Shown piece after piece: positions 1 through 8,316 of a stretch of 64,000 bases of DNA. The notes under the pieces are model-generated. The model had not been told where the DNA came from, ran no database searches, and saw nothing but the letters and a program-made list of their open reading frames with translations. The DNA lies in the NCBI GenBank assembly GCA_900548775.1, contig URLM01000004.1:40336-104335 (forward strand), written 5' to 3'. This DNA comes from an uncultured Olsenella sp. (lineage in GTDB: Bacteria > Actinomycetota > Coriobacteriia > Coriobacteriales > Atopobiaceae). The stretch's first letter is position 1. Every line of letters begins with the position of its first letter. The translations under genes were made by a program, and so were the position numbers.

Positions 1-390
1 TCACAGCGCCCTCACCACCGTGCATGCGACTTCGAACGACCACACGAACCGCCCGCTCGAATCGCGCTCCTTGAAGACAGGTGCCGTCGTGTCAATGCCC
101 ACGATGCGGTAAGCACCTGCATCTGCATAAGGCTCCCAATCGGCACGCCGAACGGCATGCTCGGCAGCGGTAGCCACGCTCTCTGTGTCAGCCAAGGTTT
201 CGCGCACGACCAGCACCGTGACGGCCACCGTCCCGCGCTCCTCCTCGGTCATCCGGGAGTCCCTTTCGAACTCGCCATCCAGCACAACGATCGGCTCAGC
301 GCAGTCCAGCGCCGAAGGCGAAACTTTTGAGAAGTAACATGAGAAGTGGGCATCTGCCAGCAGTTTTGCAATCGAGTCAGAGCAGCTCAT
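1..390 (-). CDS. Phage minor capsid / tail-terminator-like protein
   Basis: 129-residue protein, last of the head-tail joining genes visible. I chose the ATG at 390 because it overlaps the upstream stop in an ATGA arrangement, the pattern used along this operon; an in-frame start at 447 would overlap the neighbour by 60 bases. The stop lies at bases 1-3, so the gene is complete. No catalytic motif is visible. Position after capsid, connector and minor-capsid genes, and length, suit a minor capsid type 2/3 or tail-terminator protein that completes the head-tail interface. The assignment rests mainly on gene order. Confidence 0.6.
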   Translation of the reverse strand: MSCSDSIAKLLADAHFSCYFSKVSPSALDCAEPIVVLDGEFERDSRMTEEERGTVAVTVLVVRETLADTESVATAAEHAVRRADWEPYADAGAYRIVGIDTTAPVFKERDSSGRFVWSFEVACTVVRAL

Positions 391-713
391 CGTACCGTCA
401 GCTCCCAATGGTGCACATGCCCGTTGAAGTCCTCGCACCGCTTGCACTCGGCCACGTAGTACGAATGCCCGCCTATGTCGATGCGAGACCCGGCAGGCAC
501 CTCGAACGCACCGATGCTGTTCATCGCGTCGATGTAGACCTTCCCGGCACCAGCGTCCGCGCTTCTGTGGTCGTCGTTCACGACCGTCTGCGTCCTGCGG
601 AACCCCACGCGCGACACCGCCACGCCCTCGGCGAAGCCACCAGCCCCGTCAGGCACCCTCACCACGGCGTCTTCAGCCAGCAGCCGCGCCGGTATCGGTC
701 TCAGCGACCTCAT
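387..713 (-). CDS. Phage minor capsid protein (head-closure type)
   Basis: 108-residue protein whose ATG overlaps the upstream stop (TGATG) and whose stop overlaps the next start (ATGA), so translation is coupled. The C-terminus has a short beta-rich stretch ending with HHWEL, resembling the HHxE(L/V) ending of the Minor_capsid_1 family of Gram-positive siphoviruses. The likely role is to close the portal channel after DNA packaging and form the platform for the tail. The family call comes from recognising the C-terminus plus gene order; a head-closure protein of another family is the alternative. Confidence 0.6.
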   Translation of the reverse strand: MRSLRPIPARLLAEDAVVRVPDGAGGFAEGVAVSRVGFRRTQTVVNDDHRSADAGAGKVYIDAMNSIGAFEVPAGSRIDIGGHSYYVAECKRCEDFNGHVHHWELTVR

Positions 714-1054
714 CAGCGCACCCCGCAGAACACGAGCGACGTCCCCGCCAGCTCCTTCAAGGCGTCAGCCGTGGCGATCTCCTCGCCAGTTGTGCCCTCA
801 TCCTCGTAGTGCGTCACCTTGAAGTCGCCCAGTGCGAACCCGCCGACCTGCCCCTCACCGAACTCCGCGAAGGCATCAGCGGCAGCGCAGACGGCCCGCT
901 TGTACGGCACAACCTCGCACCGTGCGGGAACGCGCCCATCGCAGAGCCACCGAACATGCCGCTCGGCAGCGGGCAGAACGAGCCCGAAGGCGGCCTCCGA
1001 AAGACCGCCCCCGTACGTCTCGCTGTAGAACTGATATGTCACCGCAGTGGCCAC
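713..1054 (-). CDS. Phage head-tail connector (gp6-like)
   Basis: 113-residue, mostly helical protein directly downstream of the major capsid gene (8-base gap). The start is GTG with AGGA about eight bases upstream. The size, position after the capsid gene and the Ala/Glu-rich helices around CAAADAFAEF fit gp6/gp15-like adaptor proteins, which form a ring under the portal. No motif proves this, so the call is by synteny. Confidence 0.55.
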   Translation of the reverse strand: MATAVTYQFYSETYGGGLSEAAFGLVLPAAERHVRWLCDGRVPARCEVVPYKRAVCAAADAFAEFGEGQVGGFALGDFKVTHYEDEGTTGEEIATADALKELAGTSLVFCGVR

Positions 1055-1062
1055 GTTGTTTC

Positions 1063-2100
1063 CTAGGAGGTCGATGCGGAAACGTAGACGCCATCGAGCT
1101 TGTTGTCAAAGAGCTCCACGATGCCGTACTTGCGATACTTCATCATGTACGAGTCCAGCGACTCAAGCTCGTCGGGAGAGAAGACGCGCGACGCCACGTG
1201 CTTGTCGAACTTGATGACCGCACTCTTCTCCACGACCATGAAGTTGATGTCCAGGCCGGGCGTGGTGGTCATCTCGTAGTACGTCCCCAGGTTCGACTTC
1301 GTAGGGCTCGCGACCTCGGTGTACACGTAGGGGCTTGCCGACGTTCCGCTGCCGCTGCGCGTGTAGTAGGTCTTGTTGGAGTCGACCTCGGTGTCGCTCG
1401 TCAGCTCGTAGGTGGCCGCACGCTTCTGGTAGCCGAAGCCGTCATCCCCACCAGAAAGCAGGTCGATGGCCGTGTAGAAGCGCACCTGCGGCACCTCGAC
1501 AACGCGGGCGAAGCGTTCTAGCACGCGGTTGCTCATCGTGGTGTTCGCCAGAGAGAAGTCGTCGAGCACGCCCTTGAGCGTCGGCGTGATGAACAGGATG
1601 CGGCTCCCGGTGGAGACCTGCGCCTCGTCCATCGCGCCCGTCACCGTGCGAAGCGATGCCAGGACGTCGGTGGCGGCGGCCTCGGACAGGTCTTCGCTCG
1701 CTACGGTCACGCCCGTGTGGCCCGCGATCTCGGCGAAGGTGAAGGCGTCGGCTTCGGGGGCAACCTGAGTGCGCTGAAGCTCGGCCCCTGCTTCGACGAA
1801 GCAGTCCAGGACGCCGGCTTCCTCCACGTCCATGACGTCTGCCATCAGGCGGATGCCGCGATCGTAGTTGAAGGTCTTCGTCTCGAAGGCATAGTTAATG
1901 CTGCCCGTCTTGTAGCCCACGTTGCGCGTGTAGTCGCCCAGCCCAGAGACCTCGATCTTGGGAATCATGATCTCCTTGGCATTGCGGCCCGCACGCATCA
2001 TGCGTCGCCCGCTCGTCAGGCACCCCGACACGCTCGCGCGCTGATAGACGGCATCGAGGATAGAGGTGTAATTCTTGGTATAAGCAATCGAATTGGACAT
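1063..2100 (-). CDS. Phage major capsid protein with inserted YYE-type domain
   Basis: 345 residues, the expected size for an HK97-fold capsid protein. It follows a scaffold gene by 12 bases and precedes the connectors. The body (residues 1-225 and 277-345) shows capsid-like features such as SGRRMMRAGRNAKEIMIPKI and DINFMVVEKSAVIKFDKH. Residues about 230-276 are a Thr/Ser/Tyr-rich segment with the motif KTYYTR...YTEV.SP...NLGTYYE, a pattern I recognise from decoration-type insertions in gut phage proteins; it probably projects from the capsid surface. No protease gene is visible nearby, so maturation may differ from HK97, or the protease may have been lost with the insertion upstream. Confidence 0.85.
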   Translation of the reverse strand: MSNSIAYTKNYTSILDAVYQRASVSGCLTSGRRMMRAGRNAKEIMIPKIEVSGLGDYTRNVGYKTGSINYAFETKTFNYDRGIRLMADVMDVEEAGVLDCFVEAGAELQRTQVAPEADAFTFAEIAGHTGVTVASEDLSEAAATDVLASLRTVTGAMDEAQVSTGSRILFITPTLKGVLDDFSLANTTMSNRVLERFARVVEVPQVRFYTAIDLLSGGDDGFGYQKRAATYELTSDTEVDSNKTYYTRSGSGTSASPYVYTEVASPTKSNLGTYYEMTTTPGLDINFMVVEKSAVIKFDKHVASRVFSPDELESLDSYMMKYRKYGIVELFDNKLDGVYVSASTS

Positions 2101-2112
2101 TGGTCAGCCCTC

Positions 2113-2604
2113 CTATTCGTCGTCGGAATCGTCCAGGCCGGCGAGCTTGCGCCAGCGTTTCATGGTCTTGCCCTCGTCGGAGCTCGTGCCTGCGTTGGGA
2201 AGCCCTGTCTTGCCGCCCTGCTGGGGTGTGGGGGCGTCTACGAAGAGCCAAGGCTCCTCGGCCTTGAGCTTGTCGATGTCGCCGCCGTGGTCATCCAGAA
2301 GAGCACGCGCCGCCTTGATGTTGCGCACGCCGGCCAGCTGCAGTTTGAAGTCGATGCGGTCAGACTCTCCCTGGGCCTTCAGCTCGGCAATCTCGCCACG
2401 CAAAGCTTCGGCAGCTTCTGCGTTCTTCGCGGCATCCGCCACCTGTTGCTCAAGCGCCGCGATCTTCTCGTCGCGCTCGGCGATGGCCTTCTCCCAGTTC
2501 ACACCGCTCACCTGCGGCTGCTCTTCCTGCGCTTGCTCGTACCCGAGGTCTTGCGCGGTTTGCGACTCTTCCTGCGTTTCTGCGCCATGTGCATCACCTG
2601 CCAT
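2113..2604 (-). CDS. Phage capsid scaffold protein (GP20-like)
   Basis: 163 residues, highly charged, with a central heptad-rich coiled coil (about residues 38-85) and a basic segment near the end (KTMKRWRKLAG) followed by an acidic tail. This is the usual layout of scaffold proteins that direct procapsid assembly and contact the capsid protein through a basic C-terminal region. It lies 12 bases upstream of the capsid gene. Its 5' neighbour is the end of the restriction operon rather than the expected portal or minor head gene, showing where the cargo block ends. Confidence 0.8.
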   Translation of the reverse strand: MAGDAHGAETQEESQTAQDLGYEQAQEEQPQVSGVNWEKAIAERDEKIAALEQQVADAAKNAEAAEALRGEIAELKAQGESDRIDFKLQLAGVRNIKAARALLDDHGGDIDKLKAEEPWLFVDAPTPQQGGKTGLPNAGTSSDEGKTMKRWRKLAGLDDSDDE

Positions 2605-2642
2605 GTCGGCCTGCCTTTCTGTGACTGGCCGACAAAAGCAAT

Positions 2643-2676
2643 CGGCCCCTTAACCTTCATCAAGGCTAAAGGGCCG
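2643..2676 (-). terminator. Possible terminator closing the restriction operon
   Basis: Inverted repeat with arms CGGCCCCTT and AAAGGGCCG (one wobble pair) and a partly paired inner section, between the end of the DUF262 gene and the scaffold gene. On the minus strand it is followed by a short T-containing tract (GATTGCTTTTG), so termination may be weak. Stopping here would insulate the capsid genes from the restriction operon. Confidence 0.4.
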
Positions 2677-2744
2677 TCACAAACTGTCGTCTAGACCAGC
2701 GAACAGGCTAAGCGAAAGCGAACGCCATCTGCGTTAGTGGTGCT

Positions 2745-4514
2745 TTACAGCTTCTCAAACCCATCCTTCACCAGCTGCGCCATCAGAATCCGTCTCTGAG
2801 CAAGGAAGTCCTCGTAGTCCATACTCTCGAATCCTTCGGGCAGCGCGTGCTCGCGACAGCAACGCCTGAACTCGTCATCGCCAAGCGCGTCACGATAACG
2901 AGGCACATATTCGGCAGGCGCGTCATCTTGGATGTAGATGTTGTTCTGGTAGTCGAGATACGTGAAGTTTGCCCTGCTGCTGCGGTTGGAGAAGTTGCCC
3001 TGCTCCTTGAGGTAGTGGTCGGGGAACAGATGGTGCTTGTCCAGCGCGTTCTTCTTGCCGGATGAGCCCATGGTGAGGAGCTGGGCAAGCGGTGCGGTGC
3101 TGAAAAGAACCTTCGCTCCGAGCACGATTTGCGCCGCAACGAAGCCCTGCCAAGACGGGCCGGTCGCCTCGTTCGCGTCGTAATTGAGCGGAAGCGTCAC
3201 GCGGAAGTAGTCGTCCGTGAGCATTGCGCCAATCTCGCGTTCGAAATACGCTACGTATTCGTCAGCCGTGTTCAGCGCCGACACATCGTTGAGTTGCCGT
3301 TCGAAGTCAGATTCGAACGAACCAACGTAGAACGCGGTCAACGCAGAGGCGTAGAACCAGCGGCGCGTAAGCTTCTGCAACGGCAGTGTCTCCATGCCGA
3401 ACTCGTACTTGCCAATGAGGTAGAAGGCGTAGCAGAAGAACAGGGCATTTGCCGAGGTCACCTGACTTGCGCTGATGTAACCCGCCTGAGCGAGAATGTT
3501 GATGTATGCGTGCCAGTTGTTCAGGTCGAGTACCTTGTCGAGCGCATCGCCGAACTTCTCGAAGTTCTCGGCTCGCGTCTTTGCGCTGGTCTCCTTCGTC
3601 TTGAGGTCGCGTCCGCGCATGATCTGATAGGCGTAGCGCAGTCTTCCGCGTTTGAATCCGAGGCCAACGGTGGCGCGGATGATGTGCGTGGGAGACACCT
3701 TGATGAGCGGGTTGTATGAGGTCCCGGATGCGGGCACGTGGCTATTGGCGCAGAATTCCTCGATGCGCTCGCGCATCTCCGGCTCATACACCGAGAGCAG
3801 CGTCATGATGAAGTCGTCCTGCCCGAGCGCCTGTCCCTTCGAGTTCACGCGTACGAAGATGTCTGCCACCATCTCTTCATCCGCCTGACTCGTGATAGAG
3901 AGCGTCGGCGTGATGTAGTTCTCAAGCGCCAGCAGGTCGTCGAAGCCGCGACGGATGGCGTACTTGTCCTCGTTGCTGATAGGCTCTTCGCCCTTCTTGG
4001 CGTTCGACTGGTTGATTCGCTCGTAGAAGGCATCCAGATAGTCGTAGTAGGTTTTGTCCCGGTCGGCCTGGAAGACCTCAGTCACCGACGAAACGTAGCG
4101 AGGGTCGCGGTCGGTAGCGGCGTCGGCGTTCTTGAACACGCGCTCAATCGGGTCGTAGGCGATACGGATAACGCGCTCCTTATAGCTCTTGTCCTTGACG
4201 GGCTCGCCGTAGAACACGCTGAGAAGCGCGGTTAGGCGCTGCTGGCCGTCGATGACGAGCTCCTTCGGCGCTTTGTATGCCTTCTCGCCGGTACCGATGA
4301 ACGTCGCCTTGTCGTCGGTGTCACCCGGCGCTTCCCACAGCATGATGTAGCCGATGGGATATCCCTTGAGCATGGAGTCGAGCAGGTCACGTACCTTGTC
4401 GTTCTTCCACACGAACGGGCGCTGAAGGTCAGGCAGGCCAATCTTGCCGGTGAGTACGTCCTTCAAGATGTTGCCAATCGCCAAAGGTATCGGGGTGTAG
4501 ATTGAGCTTGCCAC
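2745..4514 (-). CDS. DUF262/DUF1524 protein, GmrSD-like modification-dependent nuclease
   Basis: 589 residues. The N-terminal DUF262 domain has DLQRPFVWKNDKVRDLLDS and the family's ELVIDGQQRLTALL motif (about residue 85), which binds and hydrolyses nucleotide in GmrS/BrxU/SspE proteins. The C-terminal part carries an HNH-type signature, LDKHHLFPDHYL, followed by conserved Asn residues, as in DUF1524 nucleases. Single-chain fusions of this kind cut DNA with modified bases or depend on host marking. It is the last gene of the restriction operon, 31 bases after hsdS. It could be an independent type IV enzyme or the partner of the upstream methylase; the sequence does not decide which. Confidence 0.85.
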   Translation of the reverse strand: MASSIYTPIPLAIGNILKDVLTGKIGLPDLQRPFVWKNDKVRDLLDSMLKGYPIGYIMLWEAPGDTDDKATFIGTGEKAYKAPKELVIDGQQRLTALLSVFYGEPVKDKSYKERVIRIAYDPIERVFKNADAATDRDPRYVSSVTEVFQADRDKTYYDYLDAFYERINQSNAKKGEEPISNEDKYAIRRGFDDLLALENYITPTLSITSQADEEMVADIFVRVNSKGQALGQDDFIMTLLSVYEPEMRERIEEFCANSHVPASGTSYNPLIKVSPTHIIRATVGLGFKRGRLRYAYQIMRGRDLKTKETSAKTRAENFEKFGDALDKVLDLNNWHAYINILAQAGYISASQVTSANALFFCYAFYLIGKYEFGMETLPLQKLTRRWFYASALTAFYVGSFESDFERQLNDVSALNTADEYVAYFEREIGAMLTDDYFRVTLPLNYDANEATGPSWQGFVAAQIVLGAKVLFSTAPLAQLLTMGSSGKKNALDKHHLFPDHYLKEQGNFSNRSSRANFTYLDYQNNIYIQDDAPAEYVPRYRDALGDDEFRRCCREHALPEGFESMDYEDFLAQRRILMAQLVKDGFEKL

Positions 4515-4545
4515 GGTGTTCTCCTTCAGTGCTCTCCGGCTAGGT

Positions 4546-5970
4546 TTATTCGTTATCCGACAACGCCGTTATGGCAGCGTCGATTTGTTCTTGCGCTAAG
4601 CGCATGGCTTCGTTTTCCAATCTGTCCGCCTCTGCCGACATCTGAACTGATTCATCCATTAGGTCAGCAATTGCATTCTCCTGCTCTTCGCCTAATCTCG
4701 GCACTCTTATGCGTTTGAGATCCGCAGGGGTTAGTTCCGGTATTGAAGTTCCAAATGCATGGCGGATAACAGAGGGTCTTCCGATTGCGGGGTCATTCAA
4801 AAAAGCAAGAAGATATCCCGCCCGAAGCTTGCTGTTATCGGGATAGATTCTTGTTAAATGGTCGCTGCCCATCATGCCGCGGTGGTTTTCGGTAATCATG
4901 AGCGCACGCCCAAGAATTCCGTACTTCTGTCCCGAACGCGCCATTACGAGTGTTCCTGGCTCGAGCATGAATCGCTGCCAGCCCTTTAGCAGTTTGGGAT
5001 AGATGAATTTGGTTGGCTGTGCGTTGACATCGAATATCTCTGATATGCCGACAAATGGCACGTCAGAATCTCCGTAGAAGCGTTTGAAGCGTGTGGGCTC
5101 GACAATATCGACAACCAAATCGCCCAGCTCGTCCGATTCACAACTATCAATCAGTTCATCCACTTCGCGGATTGTTCCCACATAGCTATCAGCATCAAGG
5201 CGCTGTCTGTTCTGCAGGATAGTCGAGAGATTTACTTCTCCCTGGTTTGGATTTGCATGTCGTAGACTCTCTCCGTGGTGAGCGCCCACACAGTTTTCAA
5301 GCAGCTCAAACGCTTGATCGCGCAACCCCCACGCTTCTGCACGCAAATTCACCGCCTTGGCGGCAAGCTCGCCGATGGAAGCTCGGGTTGTGCGTTCAGG
5401 CATGATGACAGGGAACTCGCTCGCATGAGCCACTTCGATGTGCTTAATCATATGGCCGTACTGCGCTGCTTGGGCAATTTGTTTGAAGAAGTTGGTCTTC
5501 ATATAGGCATAAAGCCAGCCATACTCATCCGGGTCTTTTGGAACGAGCCTGAGCAAATCATGAGTGATAATCTTCCCCAGATGGTGAGGGTAGACCGCCG
5601 TGACATTACCCACCACGCCAGAGCACGACAATAGAAGCCACTCTGGCTTGACTTTGCGCGTTTCCGCTTGCGGAACAAATGGTTTGGCGAGCCATTTTCT
5701 AACGCGAGGAAAGTCTTCGAATACTTGTCCCGCCGTAAAGAATGGCAAACCCTTACCTTCTGGCATCGTGTAACCTGCTAGCCTGTTCGGCTGCCAAATA
5801 TCAGCGAGATCTCCGAGCCGCATGTGGTTTGGACACTGATTCGCAAGTCGTACGAAGCCGTAGCCATCACGCAGATATGTTGATGCTTCAAGTCGCGTAT
5901 CGCCCCCAAGAATGGTGGACAAGCGAACGCGCTTGATCAGGGGTTCGTTCGTCACAAGTCCCGCCTCCAA
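4546..5970 (-). CDS. hsdS: Restriction-modification specificity subunit (HsdS)
   Basis: 474 residues with two target-recognition halves (roughly 1-220 and 240-450), each ending in a helical spacer rich in Glu/Ala, the standard type I S-subunit layout. It selects the DNA sequence for the methylase. The start overlaps the end of the upstream methylase gene by 19 bases. Base composition is visibly more AT-rich than in the flanking phage genes, suggesting separate acquisition. No second S gene or inverted copy is visible, so there is no sign of phase variation. Confidence 0.85.
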   Translation of the reverse strand: MEAGLVTNEPLIKRVRLSTILGGDTRLEASTYLRDGYGFVRLANQCPNHMRLGDLADIWQPNRLAGYTMPEGKGLPFFTAGQVFEDFPRVRKWLAKPFVPQAETRKVKPEWLLLSCSGVVGNVTAVYPHHLGKIITHDLLRLVPKDPDEYGWLYAYMKTNFFKQIAQAAQYGHMIKHIEVAHASEFPVIMPERTTRASIGELAAKAVNLRAEAWGLRDQAFELLENCVGAHHGESLRHANPNQGEVNLSTILQNRQRLDADSYVGTIREVDELIDSCESDELGDLVVDIVEPTRFKRFYGDSDVPFVGISEIFDVNAQPTKFIYPKLLKGWQRFMLEPGTLVMARSGQKYGILGRALMITENHRGMMGSDHLTRIYPDNSKLRAGYLLAFLNDPAIGRPSVIRHAFGTSIPELTPADLKRIRVPRLGEEQENAIADLMDESVQMSAEADRLENEAMRLAQEQIDAAITALSDNE

Positions 5971-7928
5971 TCAAGGAAGGCGTTGGCGATCGCCATTGTC
6001 TCATCATCTACAACGCGCTCTTTAGAGGCATGCTCGCTTTCTTCGTCGGAAGCAACTATGCCCGTGATTGCCGTCGTTTGCTCGCGGACAATCGGATAAC
6101 CATCATCGTCACGCACGTAAGTTGTTTGCCCGCGCTTGTCGTGGCCAACGTGGTCACATATGGCCATGAATATCTTGTAATCCAGGAACGTACCATCCTT
6201 GCAGTACGCTTCCTCATCTCTATCCCAACGCCGCAGCACGAGCACAGACGTCTGAACCCCAACGTTAGGCTGGAAGGCGTCGGGGTGCATATCAATTGAG
6301 CCAAGTATCTTTGCATGGCGAAGTATCCATTGCCTCACGAAACCCAAACCAGGATTGCCGAGGATTCCATTCGGTATGACGAGTGCGGCTACCCCAACGC
6401 CAGGCTCAAGAAGCCTAATGCAGCGTTCGATGAAAAGTATCTCCGGTGGCCTAGACACAAGTTTGGTTTCCATTTTCCATTCGAAGTCATCCTCGACATA
6501 AGCCCAAGAGTGACCGAGGTCGAAGGTTTCGAGAATGGCTGGGTCATCGACTGGTATTTTGGAGCCGAAAGGCGGATTTGTCATGATCGCCGTTACCCCA
6601 TGCCCCTCTTGCAGCGCCCTGTTTTCCTTCACGTCCTTGGCATCAAGGCGTAGCGCCTTCTGTAGCTCAGAGGAGAAAGAGGAGAACGGCTCAAGCGAAT
6701 TGGCATGGAACAGCTGCCCGGTGCCGTCGTTGTTCATGACCATGTTCATCTTGGAGGCTCGAACTAAGATGGGGTCGAAGTCGATGCCGACAATATGGCG
6801 CGTAAGGAAATCTTGCTTCCTTCTTGTCAGAGCTTCTTGTTTAGCGGTCTTGCTGCGTCCGCTAGCCTCAACGGACTCGCTTATCTTTTCGAGCACGTAG
6901 TTCATCCCGGTAACCAAAAATCCGCAGGTCCCCATTGCAGGGTCGAGGATAACGTCCTCCTCGCCAGGGTCTACCATGCGAACCATCATGCGGCACATGT
7001 TGCGCGGCGTGAAGAACTGGCCCTTGTCGCCACGAAGGTTCGAACCTACGATGGTCTCATAGGCGTGGCCCTTCACATCAACGTCGCTCTCAAGCAGCGA
7101 ATACATCTGGAGCTGCGAGACGATGTAGGCGAGCACGTCGTCGGTCAGGCCGATTTGTTCATCGCCCTTGAAGATAGTCTCGTAGGACTGCTTCACGCTT
7201 TCGAACAACTTCTCGATGCGCTTGCGGCACTTCTTCTTGCCAGCGGCACCTTGCCGTTCGGTCGGCGTGATGTAGAAGGTGGGTGTAGAAGAGTCGCGCT
7301 CATCCTGAATCTTGCAGAAGATAATCTTGAGAAGCTCGAGAAACGCTTCGGCCTTCTGGATGCCCTGGTTACCCGCGATGTAGTTGTGGCAACGACGGAA
7401 CGAGTAGAGAAGCGAATCACTTGCGGCGGGGCGAAGCTGGTCGAACTTCGGCGCATCGTCCGGCACTTCGCCTCCTGCGTGCGGGATGTCGGGAACTGGA
7501 TCGGGAATACGCTTGCCATCCTTGTCTACGACGTAGCGGAAGGTGAGAAGCTCGTCTCCGTTGGTCCACATGCCATACGTCGAGTTCATGCAGGCGGAAG
7601 CGTAGGAGTGCATCTGGTCGACGCCGTCTTTCTTGCCGCGGCTCTTGGTCTTGGGGTCTTTGCACTCCACGATGATGTAGATGCCCTCTTGCGTGTGCGG
7701 CTGTCCGGGCTTCCAGATGGCAACATCCACCGCCTTGCGATTGCTGCCGAACTTGATGGAGTACTCGACCTCAATCTGATCCTTCTTGTAGCCGTACTCT
7801 CTCACGAGCGACTTGAGGATTTCCTGCCGCACGCGCTCTTCTGGAGTGTCCTTGCGCTGCGTGGTTCCATCGATGAAGTCCAATATGGTTTCCGGCTGGA
7901 TGACCGAAGCCTTGTCTACTTGCATCAT
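5952..7928 (-). CDS. Nuclease-methyltransferase fusion (HsdM with PD-(D/E)XK N-domain)
   Basis: 658 residues. Residues about 20-110 resemble the HsdR N-terminal nuclease domain, with AVDVAIW followed by YIIVECK, matching a PD-(D/E)XK site (D...ECK). Residues about 200-600 form an N6-adenine methylase with motif I DPAMGTCGFL and motif IV NPPFG. No separate HsdR motor subunit is visible. A nuclease-methylase chain plus a separate S subunit is the BcgI-type (type IIB/IIG) layout, so this may cut DNA without a translocase. It starts one base inside the stop of the small upstream gene (TAATG), implying coupled expression. An alternative is a type I methylase whose N-domain is not catalytic. Confidence 0.8.
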   Translation of the reverse strand: MMQVDKASVIQPETILDFIDGTTQRKDTPEERVRQEILKSLVREYGYKKDQIEVEYSIKFGSNRKAVDVAIWKPGQPHTQEGIYIIVECKDPKTKSRGKKDGVDQMHSYASACMNSTYGMWTNGDELLTFRYVVDKDGKRIPDPVPDIPHAGGEVPDDAPKFDQLRPAASDSLLYSFRRCHNYIAGNQGIQKAEAFLELLKIIFCKIQDERDSSTPTFYITPTERQGAAGKKKCRKRIEKLFESVKQSYETIFKGDEQIGLTDDVLAYIVSQLQMYSLLESDVDVKGHAYETIVGSNLRGDKGQFFTPRNMCRMMVRMVDPGEEDVILDPAMGTCGFLVTGMNYVLEKISESVEASGRSKTAKQEALTRRKQDFLTRHIVGIDFDPILVRASKMNMVMNNDGTGQLFHANSLEPFSSFSSELQKALRLDAKDVKENRALQEGHGVTAIMTNPPFGSKIPVDDPAILETFDLGHSWAYVEDDFEWKMETKLVSRPPEILFIERCIRLLEPGVGVAALVIPNGILGNPGLGFVRQWILRHAKILGSIDMHPDAFQPNVGVQTSVLVLRRWDRDEEAYCKDGTFLDYKIFMAICDHVGHDKRGQTTYVRDDDGYPIVREQTTAITGIVASDEESEHASKERVVDDETMAIANAFLDWRRDL

Positions 7929-8236
7929 TACGAATCCGCCCTTCCAACCGAGTCCAACCCACCATTGTACGAGGAACCGCCAGCAGACGCCCCCCGGTGT
8001 CCTGCACCACGCTCTGACCTGCGCGTTTCTGCCGAACGAAACGCCGTTGTGGCTTGACCGCCTGGCGCGGCCTCCATCTCCCTGCTAATCAGGCCCTTCA
8101 GAAAGCCCTGCTTGTTCTCCTGCTCGGAGAGGAACGTCCATATCTCTGTTTCGGAGGGATAGAAGCGCAAGCAGAATTGCCGAGTCTTCTCGTGCTTGTA
8201 CTTGCGATCAGCCCTCTTCTGAGCCTCAGACGGCAT
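7928..8236 (-). CDS. Small RHH-like regulator, first gene of the restriction operon
   Basis: 102 residues from the ATG at 8236, chosen because GGAGG lies four bases upstream; an upstream in-frame GTG at 8254 would place the ribosome site inside the gene. The N-terminal half (about 1-50: QKRADRKYKHEKTRQFCLRF, then YPSETEIWTFLSEQENKQG) resembles small ribbon-helix-helix-like proteins found beside mobile cargo genes; the C-terminal half is low-complexity. Its promoter contains a perfect interrupted palindrome, so autoregulation is plausible. By position it could act like a restriction control protein. Binding is inferred, not seen. Confidence 0.6.
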   Translation of the reverse strand: MPSEAQKRADRKYKHEKTRQFCLRFYPSETEIWTFLSEQENKQGFLKGLISREMEAAPGGQATTAFRSAETRRSERGAGHRGASAGGSSYNGGLDSVGRADS

Positions 8237-8274
8237 GGCACCTCCAATAGACACAAATGCAACATCATGATTAC

Positions 8275-8316
8275 AGTCTAGGTCTATACCTAGATTCTGT
8301 CAAGATGTTGACCTAG
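8275..8316 (-). promoter_or_regulatory. Promoter with overlapping palindromic operator for the restriction operon
   Basis: On the minus strand TTGACA (8298-8303) and TAGACT (8275-8280) are separated by 17 bases, a good sigma-70-type promoter. The spacer and -10 contain CTAGGT-CTAT-ACCTAG (8278-8293), a 16-base palindrome, and a further half-site ACCTAG lies just upstream at 8311-8316. A protein bound there would block polymerase. The first gene of the operon encodes a likely small DNA-binding protein, the simplest candidate. Confidence 0.65.

Noticed and set aside
5952..7928. Complete type I restriction system with HsdR
   Set aside because: No translocase gene is present; the only nuclease candidates are the N-domain of the methylase and the DUF262 protein.
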